Positions 7,555 through 16,175 of a DNA stretch of 46,640 nucleotides are shown here, piece after piece. Each line of letters begins with the position of its first letter. The first letter of the stretch is position 1. The translations under genes and the position numbers were made by a program. The DNA lies in assembly GCA_903825565.1 (NCBI GenBank), contig CAIKBD010000340.1, positions 1-46,640 on the forward strand, written 5' to 3'. A model generated the notes under the pieces. That model ran no database searches and was not told the origin of the DNA. It was given only the letters and a program-made list of their open reading frames with translations. This DNA comes from an uncultured Anaerolineales bacterium (GTDB lineage Bacteria; Chloroflexota; Anaerolineae; UBA4142).

Positions 7555-10232
7555 AAATTCAGCGGCACGAGGTTTGGGCGGCGGCGGTGCTCGCCGCGTT
7601 TCCGTTTGTCTACTTTTGGCAAGCGACGCTCGCCCAAAACGTGTGGTTCACGACGGATGTCGTGCGCCTGTTTCATCCGTTCGGCGTCGAGCTGGCGCGC
7701 GCGCTAAATGAAGGGCGGTTGCCGCTGTGGACGCCGAACACGCTCGCCGGGTTTCCGTTGCTCGCCGAAGGACAGGTCGGCGCGCTGTATCCACTCAACC
7801 TGATCCTGTATAAATTTTTGCCGGCGCATTATGCGGTGGCGTATAGCATCCTGTTGCATCTCGCGTGGGCGAGCGTGGGGACGTACGTGTGCGCGCGCGC
7901 GTTCGGTTTGCGCCCGGCGAGTGCGTGGCTTGCCGGTTTCGGGTTTGCGTTCAGCGGCGTGATCTTTGGGCATCTCTCGCACCCGTCCGTGATCGCCACC
8001 ATTGCTTGGCTCCCCTGGCTGATCGTTTTGCAGGATCGTGTTTTGCGCGCGCCCACACAGCGCGCGCGGTGGTTCGTGCTCACGACGTTTGCCGTCGCGC
8101 TCCAATTTTTGCCGGGGTCGGCGCAACTCGCGTTTTTGAACGCGCTGACGGTCGTGGCGTTTGGTGTGGCAACCTGGGTGTTTGAACGGCGCGCGGATTG
8201 GCGCGCGCTGATCACGGGCGTGCTCGCGCCGCTCGTGTTGGGCGCGGGGATCGCCGCGGCGCAACTCGCGCCGACGCTGGAACTGATCGGCTATTCGGTG
8301 CGCGGTGAAACGAGCGCGGAGTTTTTCACCAGTTATTCCCTGCCGCTGAATTTTCTCGCCCAGGTGATCGCGCCGTTCGCGCAGGGCGAACCGGCGGAAG
8401 CGACCGGCGAGTACTGGTTTTATTTCGGCGTCGCGCCGCTCGTCCTCGCGTTGATCGCGCCGTTCGCGCGCCGCAATCGTCGGACGCTGTTTCTCGCCGC
8501 GTTCGCGCTTGGCGCGTTGACGCTCGCGCTCGGCGGACAAAACCCGGTGTACGGCTGGCTGTATCGCTTGCCGGTGTTTGGATTTTTCCGCGTGCCCGCG
8601 CGGTACTTGTTCGTGTTCGATTTTGCGGCGGCGTTGCTGGCGGCAACCGCGCTCGACGCGCTCGCCGAAAATATTGGCGCGGCGGATTGCTCCGCACGCA
8701 AGCCAACGTCGATCCTGGTGGCGAGTTTTTTCGGCGTGGCGGCAGTCGGCGTGATCGTGCTCGTCGCCACCCAGCCGCTCGAATTTTGGTTGTCGGCGTG
8801 GCAAGCGTTGCCGCTGATTCTCTTTGCGCTGACGATCCTGGGTTTGGGTTTGCGCGCCGCGCGCAAAATTTCCGGCGCAACGTTCGCCGCGCTGATCGTC
8901 GGCGCGACGGTGTGCGATCTTGCCGGTTTCGGCGCGCCGTTCCTGGCGACGATTGACGCGCTGACGCCGGCGGCATACGTTGCCAGCGTGCCGCGCTCGG
9001 TTGCCGCGCTCGACCCGGCGCAAATGACCGGGCGCGTTTACACCGACCTCTCGGTGTTTCCTTCGCTGCCGGCTTTGCGCGGCAGTTTTTTCCCGGCGAG
9101 CGGGTTGGCGTTCAACGCGCCGAGCGCGCAAGCGTACTCGTCGCTCGAATATGCGCGGCATCAAGCGTACTTTGCCAACTTGACGGCGAACGCGCTCAAC
9201 GCGCTGAACGTGCAATACTGGATGACGCCGCTCGAACCGCGCCCGCGCACCAAAACGGCGACGCCGCCGGCGAGCATCGCGCTCGATCTGCTGAACGATG
9301 AAATTGCGTTCGCGCCGGTGGAGGCGCGCGCGCTCGTGATCGTTTCGGCGACGGAGCAAGCGGCAAACCTGGGTGACGGCGCGCCGGTCGCCGAACTCGT
9401 CGTGCGTTTTGCCGATGGGACGCGCGCGACGAGCGCGTTACGCGTCGGGATCGAAACGGCGGACTGGGATTATGATCGCAAACGCGCGACGGATGCGATC
9501 CAGCACTCGCGCGCGCCGGTCGCGCACACGTTTCCGGCGTACTGGCGTTCGTTCGGTAAAGCGTTTGAGGGGCGCACGTACCGCGCGCGCTTTGAGTTTG
9601 CCGCGCCGCGCCCAGTGGTCGGCGTCGCGATCACTGTCTTGCAAGCGGATGCGCGTTTGATCGTCGAGAGCATCGCGCTCGAAAATAACGAGCGCACGAC
9701 GACGCTCGCGCACCTCGCCGGCAAAAATGATTTTCGCCTCGCGTATTTTAGCGACACGGTTGCCGCGTGGGAAAATCTCGACGTGTTGCCGCGCGCGTTC
9801 ATCGCGCACACGGCGACGCCGCTGGACGATGGCGCGGCGTTGGCGCGGATCGCAACGCCGGAATTTGAGCCGGCGCGCGAGGTGTTGCTGGCGACCGGCG
9901 ACGCGTGGCGCGCGCCCGCGGGCGCGCACGCCACGGCGGCGATCACCGAAGCGCGCGCCGAACGCGTCGTGGTGGCGGCGACGACGGATCAACCTGGGTA
10001 TTTGGTGCTCGCCGACGCGTGGTATCCGGGCTGGGAGGCGCGCGTGGACGATCAGCCCGTGCCGGTTGCGCGCGCGGATGTGTTGTTTCGCGCGGTGCGG
10101 CTCGAACCGGGGACACACACCGTCGCGTTCGATTATCGCCCGTCGGCGTTTTGGCTCGGCGTTGCGATCAGTGTGGCGAGTGTTGGGCTGACGCTGGGTC
10201 TGGCGTGGCTGTGGCGAGGAAAGACGGAATGA
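7533..10232 (+). CDS. YfhO-family polytopic membrane protein (copy 2)
   Basis: An 899-aa paralogue of the gene at 3497. The N-terminal signature (VWFTTDVVRLFHPFG, GRLPLWTPNTLAGFPLLAEG) and the C-terminal signature (PGYLVLADAWYPGWEARVDD, then a closing helix) match position for position. The middle soluble region also shares blocks such as VGIETADWD and AGKNDFRLAYFSDT. It has about a dozen membrane segments and a large extracytoplasmic domain. The start overlaps the preceding gene by 22 bases and has no obvious Shine-Dalgarno, so it probably relies on coupled translation. A role in surface-glycan modification is inferred from the family and from its GT-C neighbours. Confidence 0.85.
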   Translation: MESAPAVKIQRHEVWAAAVLAAFPFVYFWQATLAQNVWFTTDVVRLFHPFGVELARALNEGRLPLWTPNTLAGFPLLAEGQVGALYPLNLILYKFLPAHYAVAYSILLHLAWASVGTYVCARAFGLRPASAWLAGFGFAFSGVIFGHLSHPSVIATIAWLPWLIVLQDRVLRAPTQRARWFVLTTFAVALQFLPGSAQLAFLNALTVVAFGVATWVFERRADWRALITGVLAPLVLGAGIAAAQLAPTLELIGYSVRGETSAEFFTSYSLPLNFLAQVIAPFAQGEPAEATGEYWFYFGVAPLVLALIAPFARRNRRTLFLAAFALGALTLALGGQNPVYGWLYRLPVFGFFRVPARYLFVFDFAAALLAATALDALAENIGAADCSARKPTSILVASFFGVAAVGVIVLVATQPLEFWLSAWQALPLILFALTILGLGLRAARKISGATFAALIVGATVCDLAGFGAPFLATIDALTPAAYVASVPRSVAALDPAQMTGRVYTDLSVFPSLPALRGSFFPASGLAFNAPSAQAYSSLEYARHQAYFANLTANALNALNVQYWMTPLEPRPRTKTATPPASIALDLLNDEIAFAPVEARALVIVSATEQAANLGDGAPVAELVVRFADGTRATSALRVGIETADWDYDRKRATDAIQHSRAPVAHTFPAYWRSFGKAFEGRTYRARFEFAAPRPVVGVAITVLQADARLIVESIALENNERTTTLAHLAGKNDFRLAYFSDTVAAWENLDVLPRAFIAHTATPLDDGAALARIATPEFEPAREVLLATGDAWRAPAGAHATAAITEARAERVVVAATTDQPGYLVLADAWYPGWEARVDDQPVPVARADVLFRAVRLEPGTHTVAFDYRPSAFWLGVAISVASVGLTLGLAWLWRGKTE

Positions 10233-11812
10233 TCGCGGCGCAAGTGACCTCGAGAAAATTTTGGCTCACGGCGGCTGGGGCGGGCGTGTTGCTCGCGTTG
10301 TTGTGCGTCGCGTGCGATCTGCGAATGGCGCGGATGTTGCCGGCGGATGAGGCGTTGCTTTACGCGGCGGATTACGACGAGGGCGTGCACGTGGCGGCGG
10401 GGCAGTTGGTCGCACAGGGTTTGACGCCGTACCGCGATTTTCTTTTTTTGCAACCGCCGCTTGCCGCGCTTGGGTTCGCCGGCGTTGCGCGCGTTCAGTT
10501 TGCAACCTGGGGCGACGAAACTACATTCGCGCTCGCGCGGTACGCGACTATCGCCGCCGGCTTGCTCACGCTCGTTTGCGTTTTTTTGATCGCGCAAAAG
10601 TTGGGCGGCACACTCGCCGGGTTGATCGCGACGGGTGTGCTGGCGGTGGATGCGCTCGTCATTGCGACCGACCGCCGCGCGATGTTGGAGCCGCACGTCA
10701 ATTTGCTTTCGACGCTGGCGATGGCGGTGTGCCTCGTCGCGCTGGAGCGGCGGGCGCGGCGTTGGATGTTCGGCGCGGGTGTGCTCGCCGCGCTGACGTT
10801 TTTCACCAAGACGACCGGCGGCGTGGTGGCGCTGGCGATTGGCGCGTACCTCGCGGCGCAATTCGGGCGCGCGAAAATGTTGCGGCGCGAAACGCGCGCC
10901 GGCGCGCAGTTACTCGCGTTCGGCATCGGCGTGGCGTTGCCCAGCGCGTTGATCGCCGGTTATTTTCTGCTCGTTTGCCCGGAACAATTTTTGAAGCAGG
11001 TGTACCTGATTCATTTCGCGCGCGTGCCGGATGGGGTGATTGCGTTGACGGATCGCGTCGCCGAAACGGTCAACGCGCCGGGATCGCGGCTGACGTTGAT
11101 CGGCGCGGGGGCGGGGCTGGCGATCTTGGCGGTGCGGGCTGGGTTGCAAAAACAGATCGGCGCGTGGGGTTTGATCGTGCTGTGGGCGGGCGGCGTGGTC
11201 GCGTTGTTCGCCGCATCGCGCACGTACTTTCCGCACTATTTCGCGCAACTCGCCGTGCCGCTGGCGATTCTCGCGGGCGGCGCGGGCAGTCGCGGGCGCA
11301 CGGATCGCCGCATGGTGATCGCCGCGCAGATCGGCGTCGCACTGATCGCGCTGGCTGGCGCGGCGAGTGTGGGCGGCGCGCAGATCGCGCAGGCGCGCGC
11401 GATTGCCGATCAGCGCGAGGCGAACACGCGCGCGATTGGGCGGTTTCTCGCGGCGAACGTGCCGGCGGAAGCGCGCGTGCTCGCGCTCTCGCCGGTGTAT
11501 GCGATTTTGGGATCGCGCTCGCTTGCCGGGAACGGCGCGCAGAATTTTCTGATTGACAGTTACGGCGCGATTCTGTACGTGAACGTGGGGATGGAAGACG
11601 CGTGGATGCCGGAACCGTTTTTCCAGGATATTTGGAGCGCGATCCATTTTGTGGATGGGCAGAATGAGATCGTCAAAGCGGCGGCAAACGCGGACGTGGT
11701 GGTTCTGGATCGGCAAGCCCGGTGGGAGTTGACACCGGAGACGATTTCTGCTATTACCTCTGGCTACCGGCAAGTATTCGAGTCCGGCAAGCTTGCGGTT
11801 TTTGCGCGCTAA
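10229..11812 (+). CDS. Glycosyltransferase family 39-like membrane protein
   Basis: A 527-aa GT-C protein of the PMT/ArnT type. After the first helix it has the loop motif YDEGVHVAAGQLVAQG with PYRDFLFLQPP, the usual acidic motif and substrate loop of GT39 enzymes. About ten helices follow and the C-terminal part is soluble. Such enzymes move sugars from polyprenyl-phosphate carriers to proteins or lipids outside the membrane; the acceptor is unknown here. ATG 10229 was chosen because GAGGAAAG lies just upstream and because it makes a 4-base overlap with the previous stop; the open frame upstream of it is only a shadow of that gene. Confidence 0.88.
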   Translation: MIAAQVTSRKFWLTAAGAGVLLALLCVACDLRMARMLPADEALLYAADYDEGVHVAAGQLVAQGLTPYRDFLFLQPPLAALGFAGVARVQFATWGDETTFALARYATIAAGLLTLVCVFLIAQKLGGTLAGLIATGVLAVDALVIATDRRAMLEPHVNLLSTLAMAVCLVALERRARRWMFGAGVLAALTFFTKTTGGVVALAIGAYLAAQFGRAKMLRRETRAGAQLLAFGIGVALPSALIAGYFLLVCPEQFLKQVYLIHFARVPDGVIALTDRVAETVNAPGSRLTLIGAGAGLAILAVRAGLQKQIGAWGLIVLWAGGVVALFAASRTYFPHYFAQLAVPLAILAGGAGSRGRTDRRMVIAAQIGVALIALAGAASVGGAQIAQARAIADQREANTRAIGRFLAANVPAEARVLALSPVYAILGSRSLAGNGAQNFLIDSYGAILYVNVGMEDAWMPEPFFQDIWSAIHFVDGQNEIVKAAANADVVVLDRQARWELTPETISAITSGYRQVFESGKLAVFAR

Positions 11813-11869
11813 CGTTGCGTGGTCGCGCGACGCCGCGCAGTGAATCCTCGCGGGCGACTAGTTGCCCGA

Positions 11870-12691
11870 ATGAATGAGAGCACAGTGACAGACAAGAATT
11901 TTTTTTCGGCGGCGGATTACGCCGTGTTCGAGAACGGGCTGGGCACGAACGCTGAGTACGACGGTGAACGCGAACGGGTGAAGGAGAAACTCATCTATCT
12001 GCATCGGGAAATTTATCCGACGATCCGAAAAAATAAATGGGACTTGCATCCGCACTGGATGGCGCAGTGGTTGATCAGCGCGGCGCGGATTTCGCCGGCG
12101 ACGCCGCGCATTGATTTCATCACGTTGCGGTACAGCAAGCCCGAAACGACGATCAAGTTGATGAAGCGGGAATTGTTCGAAGACTTTGGACATTTTTACG
12201 CGAACGCGATGGTGGCGATGCGCGTGGATAAAGATGGCTTTGCGGTCGAATTGTACGTCAGCGACAAGGCGTGGGTGGACGCGCAAAATCTCAAGAACCG
12301 GCTGGGCGAAAGCGCGGAACAGCGCGGGCATTTTCGCACCTTGCTGGCGGAGTTGAGCGGCGAACACACGGTGCGCCTGTCGCGCTTTGTGCGGAACGAG
12401 GAAGGGTTTACGCGGTACGAAGAAGTGATGCGCGCCAAAGCCAGTCGCTTGGTCAACGTGGGCATGTTGACGACGACGCTCGACAAGTACACGCCGGGTT
12501 TGCACGATTTGCGTCTGGGAATTTATTACAAGCCGGACGACAAGCGGTTGCGCGCCGAGCAGATCGCGCACGAAGTTCTGACGCGCATCGAGCAGTTGTA
12601 TCCGGTGTATGAATTTCTCACGTGGTCACCCAAGAATAATTACAGGAATGGAAAAAATGCTGATCAAAAATCACCTCGCCGAACTCGTTAA
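11870..12691 (+). CDS. Hypothetical protein, 273 aa
   Basis: I do not recognise the family. The protein is soluble, without signal peptide or membrane helix, rich in charged residues, and has a C-terminal stretch that ends near TWSPKNNYRNG. The ATG at 11870 is the likely start; an in-frame GTG at 11819 would add 17 arginine-rich residues with no better ribosome site. It follows the glycosyltransferase by 57 bases and its 3' end overlaps argS by about 35 bases, so it is probably in the same transcript. Composition and codon phase support a real gene. Its position says nothing firm about function. Confidence 0.65.
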   Translation: MNESTVTDKNFFSAADYAVFENGLGTNAEYDGERERVKEKLIYLHREIYPTIRKNKWDLHPHWMAQWLISAARISPATPRIDFITLRYSKPETTIKLMKRELFEDFGHFYANAMVAMRVDKDGFAVELYVSDKAWVDAQNLKNRLGESAEQRGHFRTLLAELSGEHTVRLSRFVRNEEGFTRYEEVMRAKASRLVNVGMLTTTLDKYTPGLHDLRLGIYYKPDDKRLRAEQIAHEVLTRIEQLYPVYEFLTWSPKNNYRNGKNADQKSPRRTR

Positions 12692-14348
12692 GCGCGCGAT
12701 TACAAACGCGCAGACTGCCGGCGCGTTGCCGGCATTTGCGCTACCGGCGGTGTTCGTCGAGCGGCCGCAGAAAAAAGAGTGGGGCGATTTTTCCACTTCG
12801 CTCGCGCTCAAATTGGCGAAGGATGCCAAGCGCGCGCCGCTCCAAATCGCGCAGACGCTTGCCGCGCACATGCCGCCCGACGCCGCGGTCGCGCAGGTGA
12901 CGACAAGCGCGCCCGGTTTCGTCAATTTCATTTTGAGCGAAGCGTGGCTGGCGCAGCAAGTCGAAACGATTTTGGCGGCGGGCGAACGATTCGGCGATCT
13001 CGAAAATCCCGCGCCGCAAAATATCCAGGTCGAGTACGTGAGCGTCAACCCGACGGGTCCGATGCACGTGGGGAGCGGGCGCAACGGTGCGCTGGGCGAC
13101 ACGCTCGCGAACATTCTTGTCGCGGCAGGGCATCGCGTCCAGCGCGAATTTTACATCAACGACAATGGTTCGCAGGTGCGGCATCTCGGCGAAAGTGTTT
13201 TCGCGCGATACGCGCAAGCGCTGGGCGCGGACGAAAAATTTCCGGCGGATGGTTACCAGGGCGCGTATGTGACGGACATTGGCAAACGGCTCGCGGCGCA
13301 GTACGGCGATCAGTACTTGCGTGCGCCGCGCGCGCAAGCGATCCGCGACCTGGGCGGCTCGGCGATGGAGATCATTCGCGCGCAGATCGAACAGACGCTT
13401 GCGCGAATGGGCATTCGTTTCGATCAGTGGTTTTCGGAACGCAGTTTGCACGACGGCGGCGCGTTCGCCCAAGTGTTGGCCATTCTCAAGCGCAAGGGTT
13501 TGGTGTTTGAAAAAGATGACGCGGTGTGGTTTGCGGCGCAGGCGCTCGGTGAAGAAAAGGACGCCGTGCTGATTCGATCCCCCAAGGTGATTACCAACCC
13601 GGACGAGCGACCGACGTACCTTGCGTCCGATGTGGCATATGTGTGGAACAAACTCGCGGTGCGAAAGTTTGATCGCGCGATTTATGTGTGGGGCGCGGAT
13701 CATCACGGCGATGTGCCGCGCGTGTTGGCGGCGGCGCGCGCGCTCGGACTCGATCCGACGCGCGCGACGATCCTGCTCTACCAATTCGTCACCTTAAAGC
13801 GCGGCGGCGAACTCGTCAAGATGAGCAAACGCACCGGCGAGTTTGTCACGCTCGACGAACTGATCGGCGAGGTGGGGCCCGACGCGGTGCGCTTTATGCT
13901 GATCGCGCAGTCGGCGAACACGACGATGGATTTCGATCTCGATCTCGCGGTGAAACAGTCGGATGAAAATCCGGTGTATTACGTGCAGTACGCGCACGCG
14001 CGCATCGCCAGCATTTTGAAAAAGGCGGCGGAGACCGGCGCGCGCGCCGCCGCCGGCGACGTGGCGCTGTTGACGCATCCCGCCGAGCTCGAACTGATCC
14101 GCGCGATGTTGCGCCTGCCGGAGATGATCGATCTCGCGGCGACGAAGCTCGAACCGCATCACCTGCCGCATTATGCGATTGAACTCGCGGGCATTTTCCA
14201 CGCGTTCTACAAGCAATGTCGCGTCGTTTCGTCCGACCCCGCCGATGCGGAACTGACGCGCGCGCGGCTCAAGCTGGTCGCGGCGGCGAAGCAAACACTG
14301 GCGCGCACGTTGCGTTTGATGGGCGTTGCCGCGCCGGAAAGTATGTGA
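12657..14348 (+). CDS. argS: Arginyl-tRNA synthetase
   Basis: A class I aminoacyl-tRNA synthetase that charges tRNA-Arg. The N-terminal Add-1-like domain is followed by the HIGH-type signature in NPTGPMHVGSGRNGALGD (around residue 138) and the KMSKS-type signature in GGELVKMSKRTGEFVTL (around residue 388). The C-terminal anticodon-binding domain contains the family pattern YYVQYAHARIASIL. The length of 563 aa is normal. Two close ATGs exist, at 12648 and 12657; AGGA at 12643-12646 is well spaced only for the second. The gene overlaps the end of the preceding hypothetical gene and converges on the minus-strand redox operon with only 20 bases between the stops. Confidence 0.97.
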   Translation: MLIKNHLAELVKRAITNAQTAGALPAFALPAVFVERPQKKEWGDFSTSLALKLAKDAKRAPLQIAQTLAAHMPPDAAVAQVTTSAPGFVNFILSEAWLAQQVETILAAGERFGDLENPAPQNIQVEYVSVNPTGPMHVGSGRNGALGDTLANILVAAGHRVQREFYINDNGSQVRHLGESVFARYAQALGADEKFPADGYQGAYVTDIGKRLAAQYGDQYLRAPRAQAIRDLGGSAMEIIRAQIEQTLARMGIRFDQWFSERSLHDGGAFAQVLAILKRKGLVFEKDDAVWFAAQALGEEKDAVLIRSPKVITNPDERPTYLASDVAYVWNKLAVRKFDRAIYVWGADHHGDVPRVLAAARALGLDPTRATILLYQFVTLKRGGELVKMSKRTGEFVTLDELIGEVGPDAVRFMLIAQSANTTMDFDLDLAVKQSDENPVYYVQYAHARIASILKKAAETGARAAAGDVALLTHPAELELIRAMLRLPEMIDLAATKLEPHHLPHYAIELAGIFHAFYKQCRVVSSDPADAELTRARLKLVAAAKQTLARTLRLMGVAAPESM

Positions 14349-14368
14349 CGTTCCTGGAGTGTGTTCGT

Positions 14369-15223
14369 TTAGATTGGGCGCTCCAAACATGCGGCGAGTT
14401 CTGCGATGATTTTCGCGCAACCGCCGCCGCGCACGTACTCGGCGTGGTCGGCGACATCCGCAAACGTGCGTCCAACGATTTTGGCACATTCAAATTCATA
14501 GTCGGATGCTTTGAGGAATGTTTCCATTTCGGCTGAAGGCGTGGTGAGATTGAAACTCAGTTTGTCGCCACGCCGGAGCGTATTGATCCCGCTGAACCAA
14601 ATCGCCGCGCCCAATGCGCCACACGCGCTACCACTTAGACCGATGCCGCCGCCAAATCCTGCCGCCATGACCACGTACATTTCCGATACGCCTAATTTTT
14701 GCGCGAGTAGTGCGGTGCAACTGACCGGCGGCGGTGGTGCGTCAAGCGTTCCTTCGCCAAGTGTGTGGTTAATCGTATCGAACGCAATCTGTGCGTAATC
14801 CGCCGCGAGACGAAAGCAACCAATCGGTCCGCCTTTGGCGAAAAATTTGACGACCTGACCTTTCGATGGTTTCTTCCATTCCATCTCGGTGATTTCCGCG
14901 CAATTGATTTCTTTCGCGCGCGCGCGAAATGCTTCAACCAGTTTTTGCGATGCGCGCAACGTTTCGGCTTGTGCGCGCGCGCCCGCGCCGAACAGCCGGT
15001 ACGCTTGTGCACCAGCGGCAAGCGCGCCGCCCCACAACATTCCGCATTGATAGCCACTCCCCATAATTCCGCCGGCTAACGACATGACGGCAGTCTCTTC
15101 GAGTGGCAACGGCTGATCGAATGAGCGGTCAACGACCCCCATGATGGTTTGCGATCAGGTTCCCTCTTTCAGAAATGTGCGGACCGTTCCCAACGCCGAG
15201 ATTTTTTTCGCTTGCGCGCTCAT
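14369..15223 (-). CDS. Duplicated C_GCAxxG_C_C redox protein with in-frame UGA (candidate selenoprotein)
   Basis: Read from the ATG at 15223, which has AAGGAG about 10 bases upstream, the frame is open for 284 codons except for one UGA at codon 23 (15157-15155) in the context KEGT-UGA-SQTIMGVV. The product has two copies of the C_GCAxxG_C_C redox domain. Domain 2 has C169, C201 (SACGALG), C246 and C269. Domain 1 has C60 (YQCGMLWG), C108 and C136, and the UGA stands where its first cysteine belongs (family pattern GxxCSQ). A SECIS-like hairpin starts at the UGA. I therefore read it as selenocysteine. Alternatives are a Cys-to-stop mutation, a sequencing error, or reinitiation at M28 (15142) giving 257 aa. 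It is the last gene of the operon, 25 bases after an oxidoreductase. A membrane-associated or redox-relay role is inference. Confidence 0.8.
15114..15157 (-). promoter_or_regulatory. SECIS-like hairpin directly after the in-frame UGA
   Basis: Counting from the U of UGA as 1, bases 1-6 (UGAUCG) pair with 39-44 (CGAUCA). Bases 16-20 (AUGGG) pair with 33-37 (CUCAU, one G-U pair), and 21-24 (GGUC) pair with 28-31 (GACC) around the apical loop GUU. The loop begins 21 bases after the UGA and its first base is G, as in bacterial SECIS elements. Base 32 is bulged. The fit was made by hand and no folding energy was calculated. Confidence 0.6.
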
Positions 15224-15248
15224 CGTTTTTGTTCTCCTTGTTTTCGAG

Positions 15249-16175
15249 TCATTCTACTGTGATCACCACATTGCCTTTTTTGTGTCCTTGCTCGACGTAA
15301 CGATGTGCCGTGATGATTTGCTCGAACAGATACACGCGATCAATCACTGGGCTGACCTTGCCCGCCTCGACCAATTCTTTGACGCGAAGCAGATCGGCGA
15401 GTTTTTCGCCGTTGCCCGAATCGGCATGCACGTTGAGGTAGACGCCGCCGGGTTTGAGCGGCTTTTTGCCCTGAGCGCGATCCAGTTTGCCGACCGCGTC
15501 GAAAACCACATCGTAGGTCTCGCCGCTTGTGGTGAAATCCTGCCGCGTGTAATCAATCACCTGAGTCGCGCCGAGTGATTTCACCAATTCCAAATTTGCG
15601 CCACTGCACACGCCGGTCACGTCGGCACCCAGGTATCGGCTAGCAATCTGCACCGCGTATGTGCCGACCGCGCCGGACGCACCATAGATCAAAATTTTTT
15701 GCCCGCGCTGGATTTTTCCTTTGCCAAGACAACGTAACGCCGTCATCGCCGCACCTGGTAGCGCGGCGGCTTGCTCGCAAGTGAGATTTGCCGGTTTGAG
15801 CGCGATCACGCCGTTTGCGGGCAGGCATTTGTACTCGGCATAGCCACCAAAATTTTCGGCGACGGTCGAAGCGAAAATCAAGTCGCCGGGTTTAAAGCGC
15901 GTCACTCGTTTGCCGACCGATGCAATTTCGCCGGCGAGTTCCATTCCCAGGATCGGACGCTTGGGACTAGACCATCCCAGGAACAAACGCCCCATGAATT
16001 TCTGCCAGCCGGAAATGTTCGGTAGTTTGAAACTTCGCATGATTGTGTCGCCGATGGTGACGGTGGTCGCGTGAACCTTGACCAGCACCTCGTTATCTTT
16101 CGGCGTTGGCTTTTCGATCACGGTGAATTCGAGTACATCGGGCGAACCATATTTTTTGTAAACAACTGCTTTCAT
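15249..16175 (-). CDS. Quinone oxidoreductase-like MDR enzyme (2)
   Basis: A 308-aa medium-chain dehydrogenase/reductase of the zinc-free quinone-oxidoreductase type. It starts MKAVVYKKYGSPDVLEF, has a GroES-like N-terminal half, and carries the Rossmann motif YGASGAVGTYAVQIA in the second half. The structural-zinc cysteine cluster of true alcohol dehydrogenases is absent. Such enzymes reduce quinones or enones with NADPH; the substrate is unknown. It overlaps the upstream MDR gene by 4 bases (ATGA) and is a clear paralogue of it. The neighbouring redox genes suggest a detoxification or electron-transfer role. Confidence 0.9.
   Translation of the reverse strand: MKAVVYKKYGSPDVLEFTVIEKPTPKDNEVLVKVHATTVTIGDTIMRSFKLPNISGWQKFMGRLFLGWSSPKRPILGMELAGEIASVGKRVTRFKPGDLIFASTVAENFGGYAEYKCLPANGVIALKPANLTCEQAAALPGAAMTALRCLGKGKIQRGQKILIYGASGAVGTYAVQIASRYLGADVTGVCSGANLELVKSLGATQVIDYTRQDFTTSGETYDVVFDAVGKLDRAQGKKPLKPGGVYLNVHADSGNGEKLADLLRVKELVEAGKVSPVIDRVYLFEQIITAHRYVEQGHKKGNVVITVE

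Noticed and set aside
7704-9359. Minus-strand open frame of 551 codons inside the second YfhO gene
   Set aside because: Shadow of a GC-rich gene; no recognisable domain.
14369-15142. A shorter protein beginning at M28 (15142) as the only product
   Set aside because: That start lacks a ribosome site and would drop the first conserved residue of the domain. The ATG at 15223 has both a strong ribosome site and a family-like N-terminus. I keep it only as an alternative.
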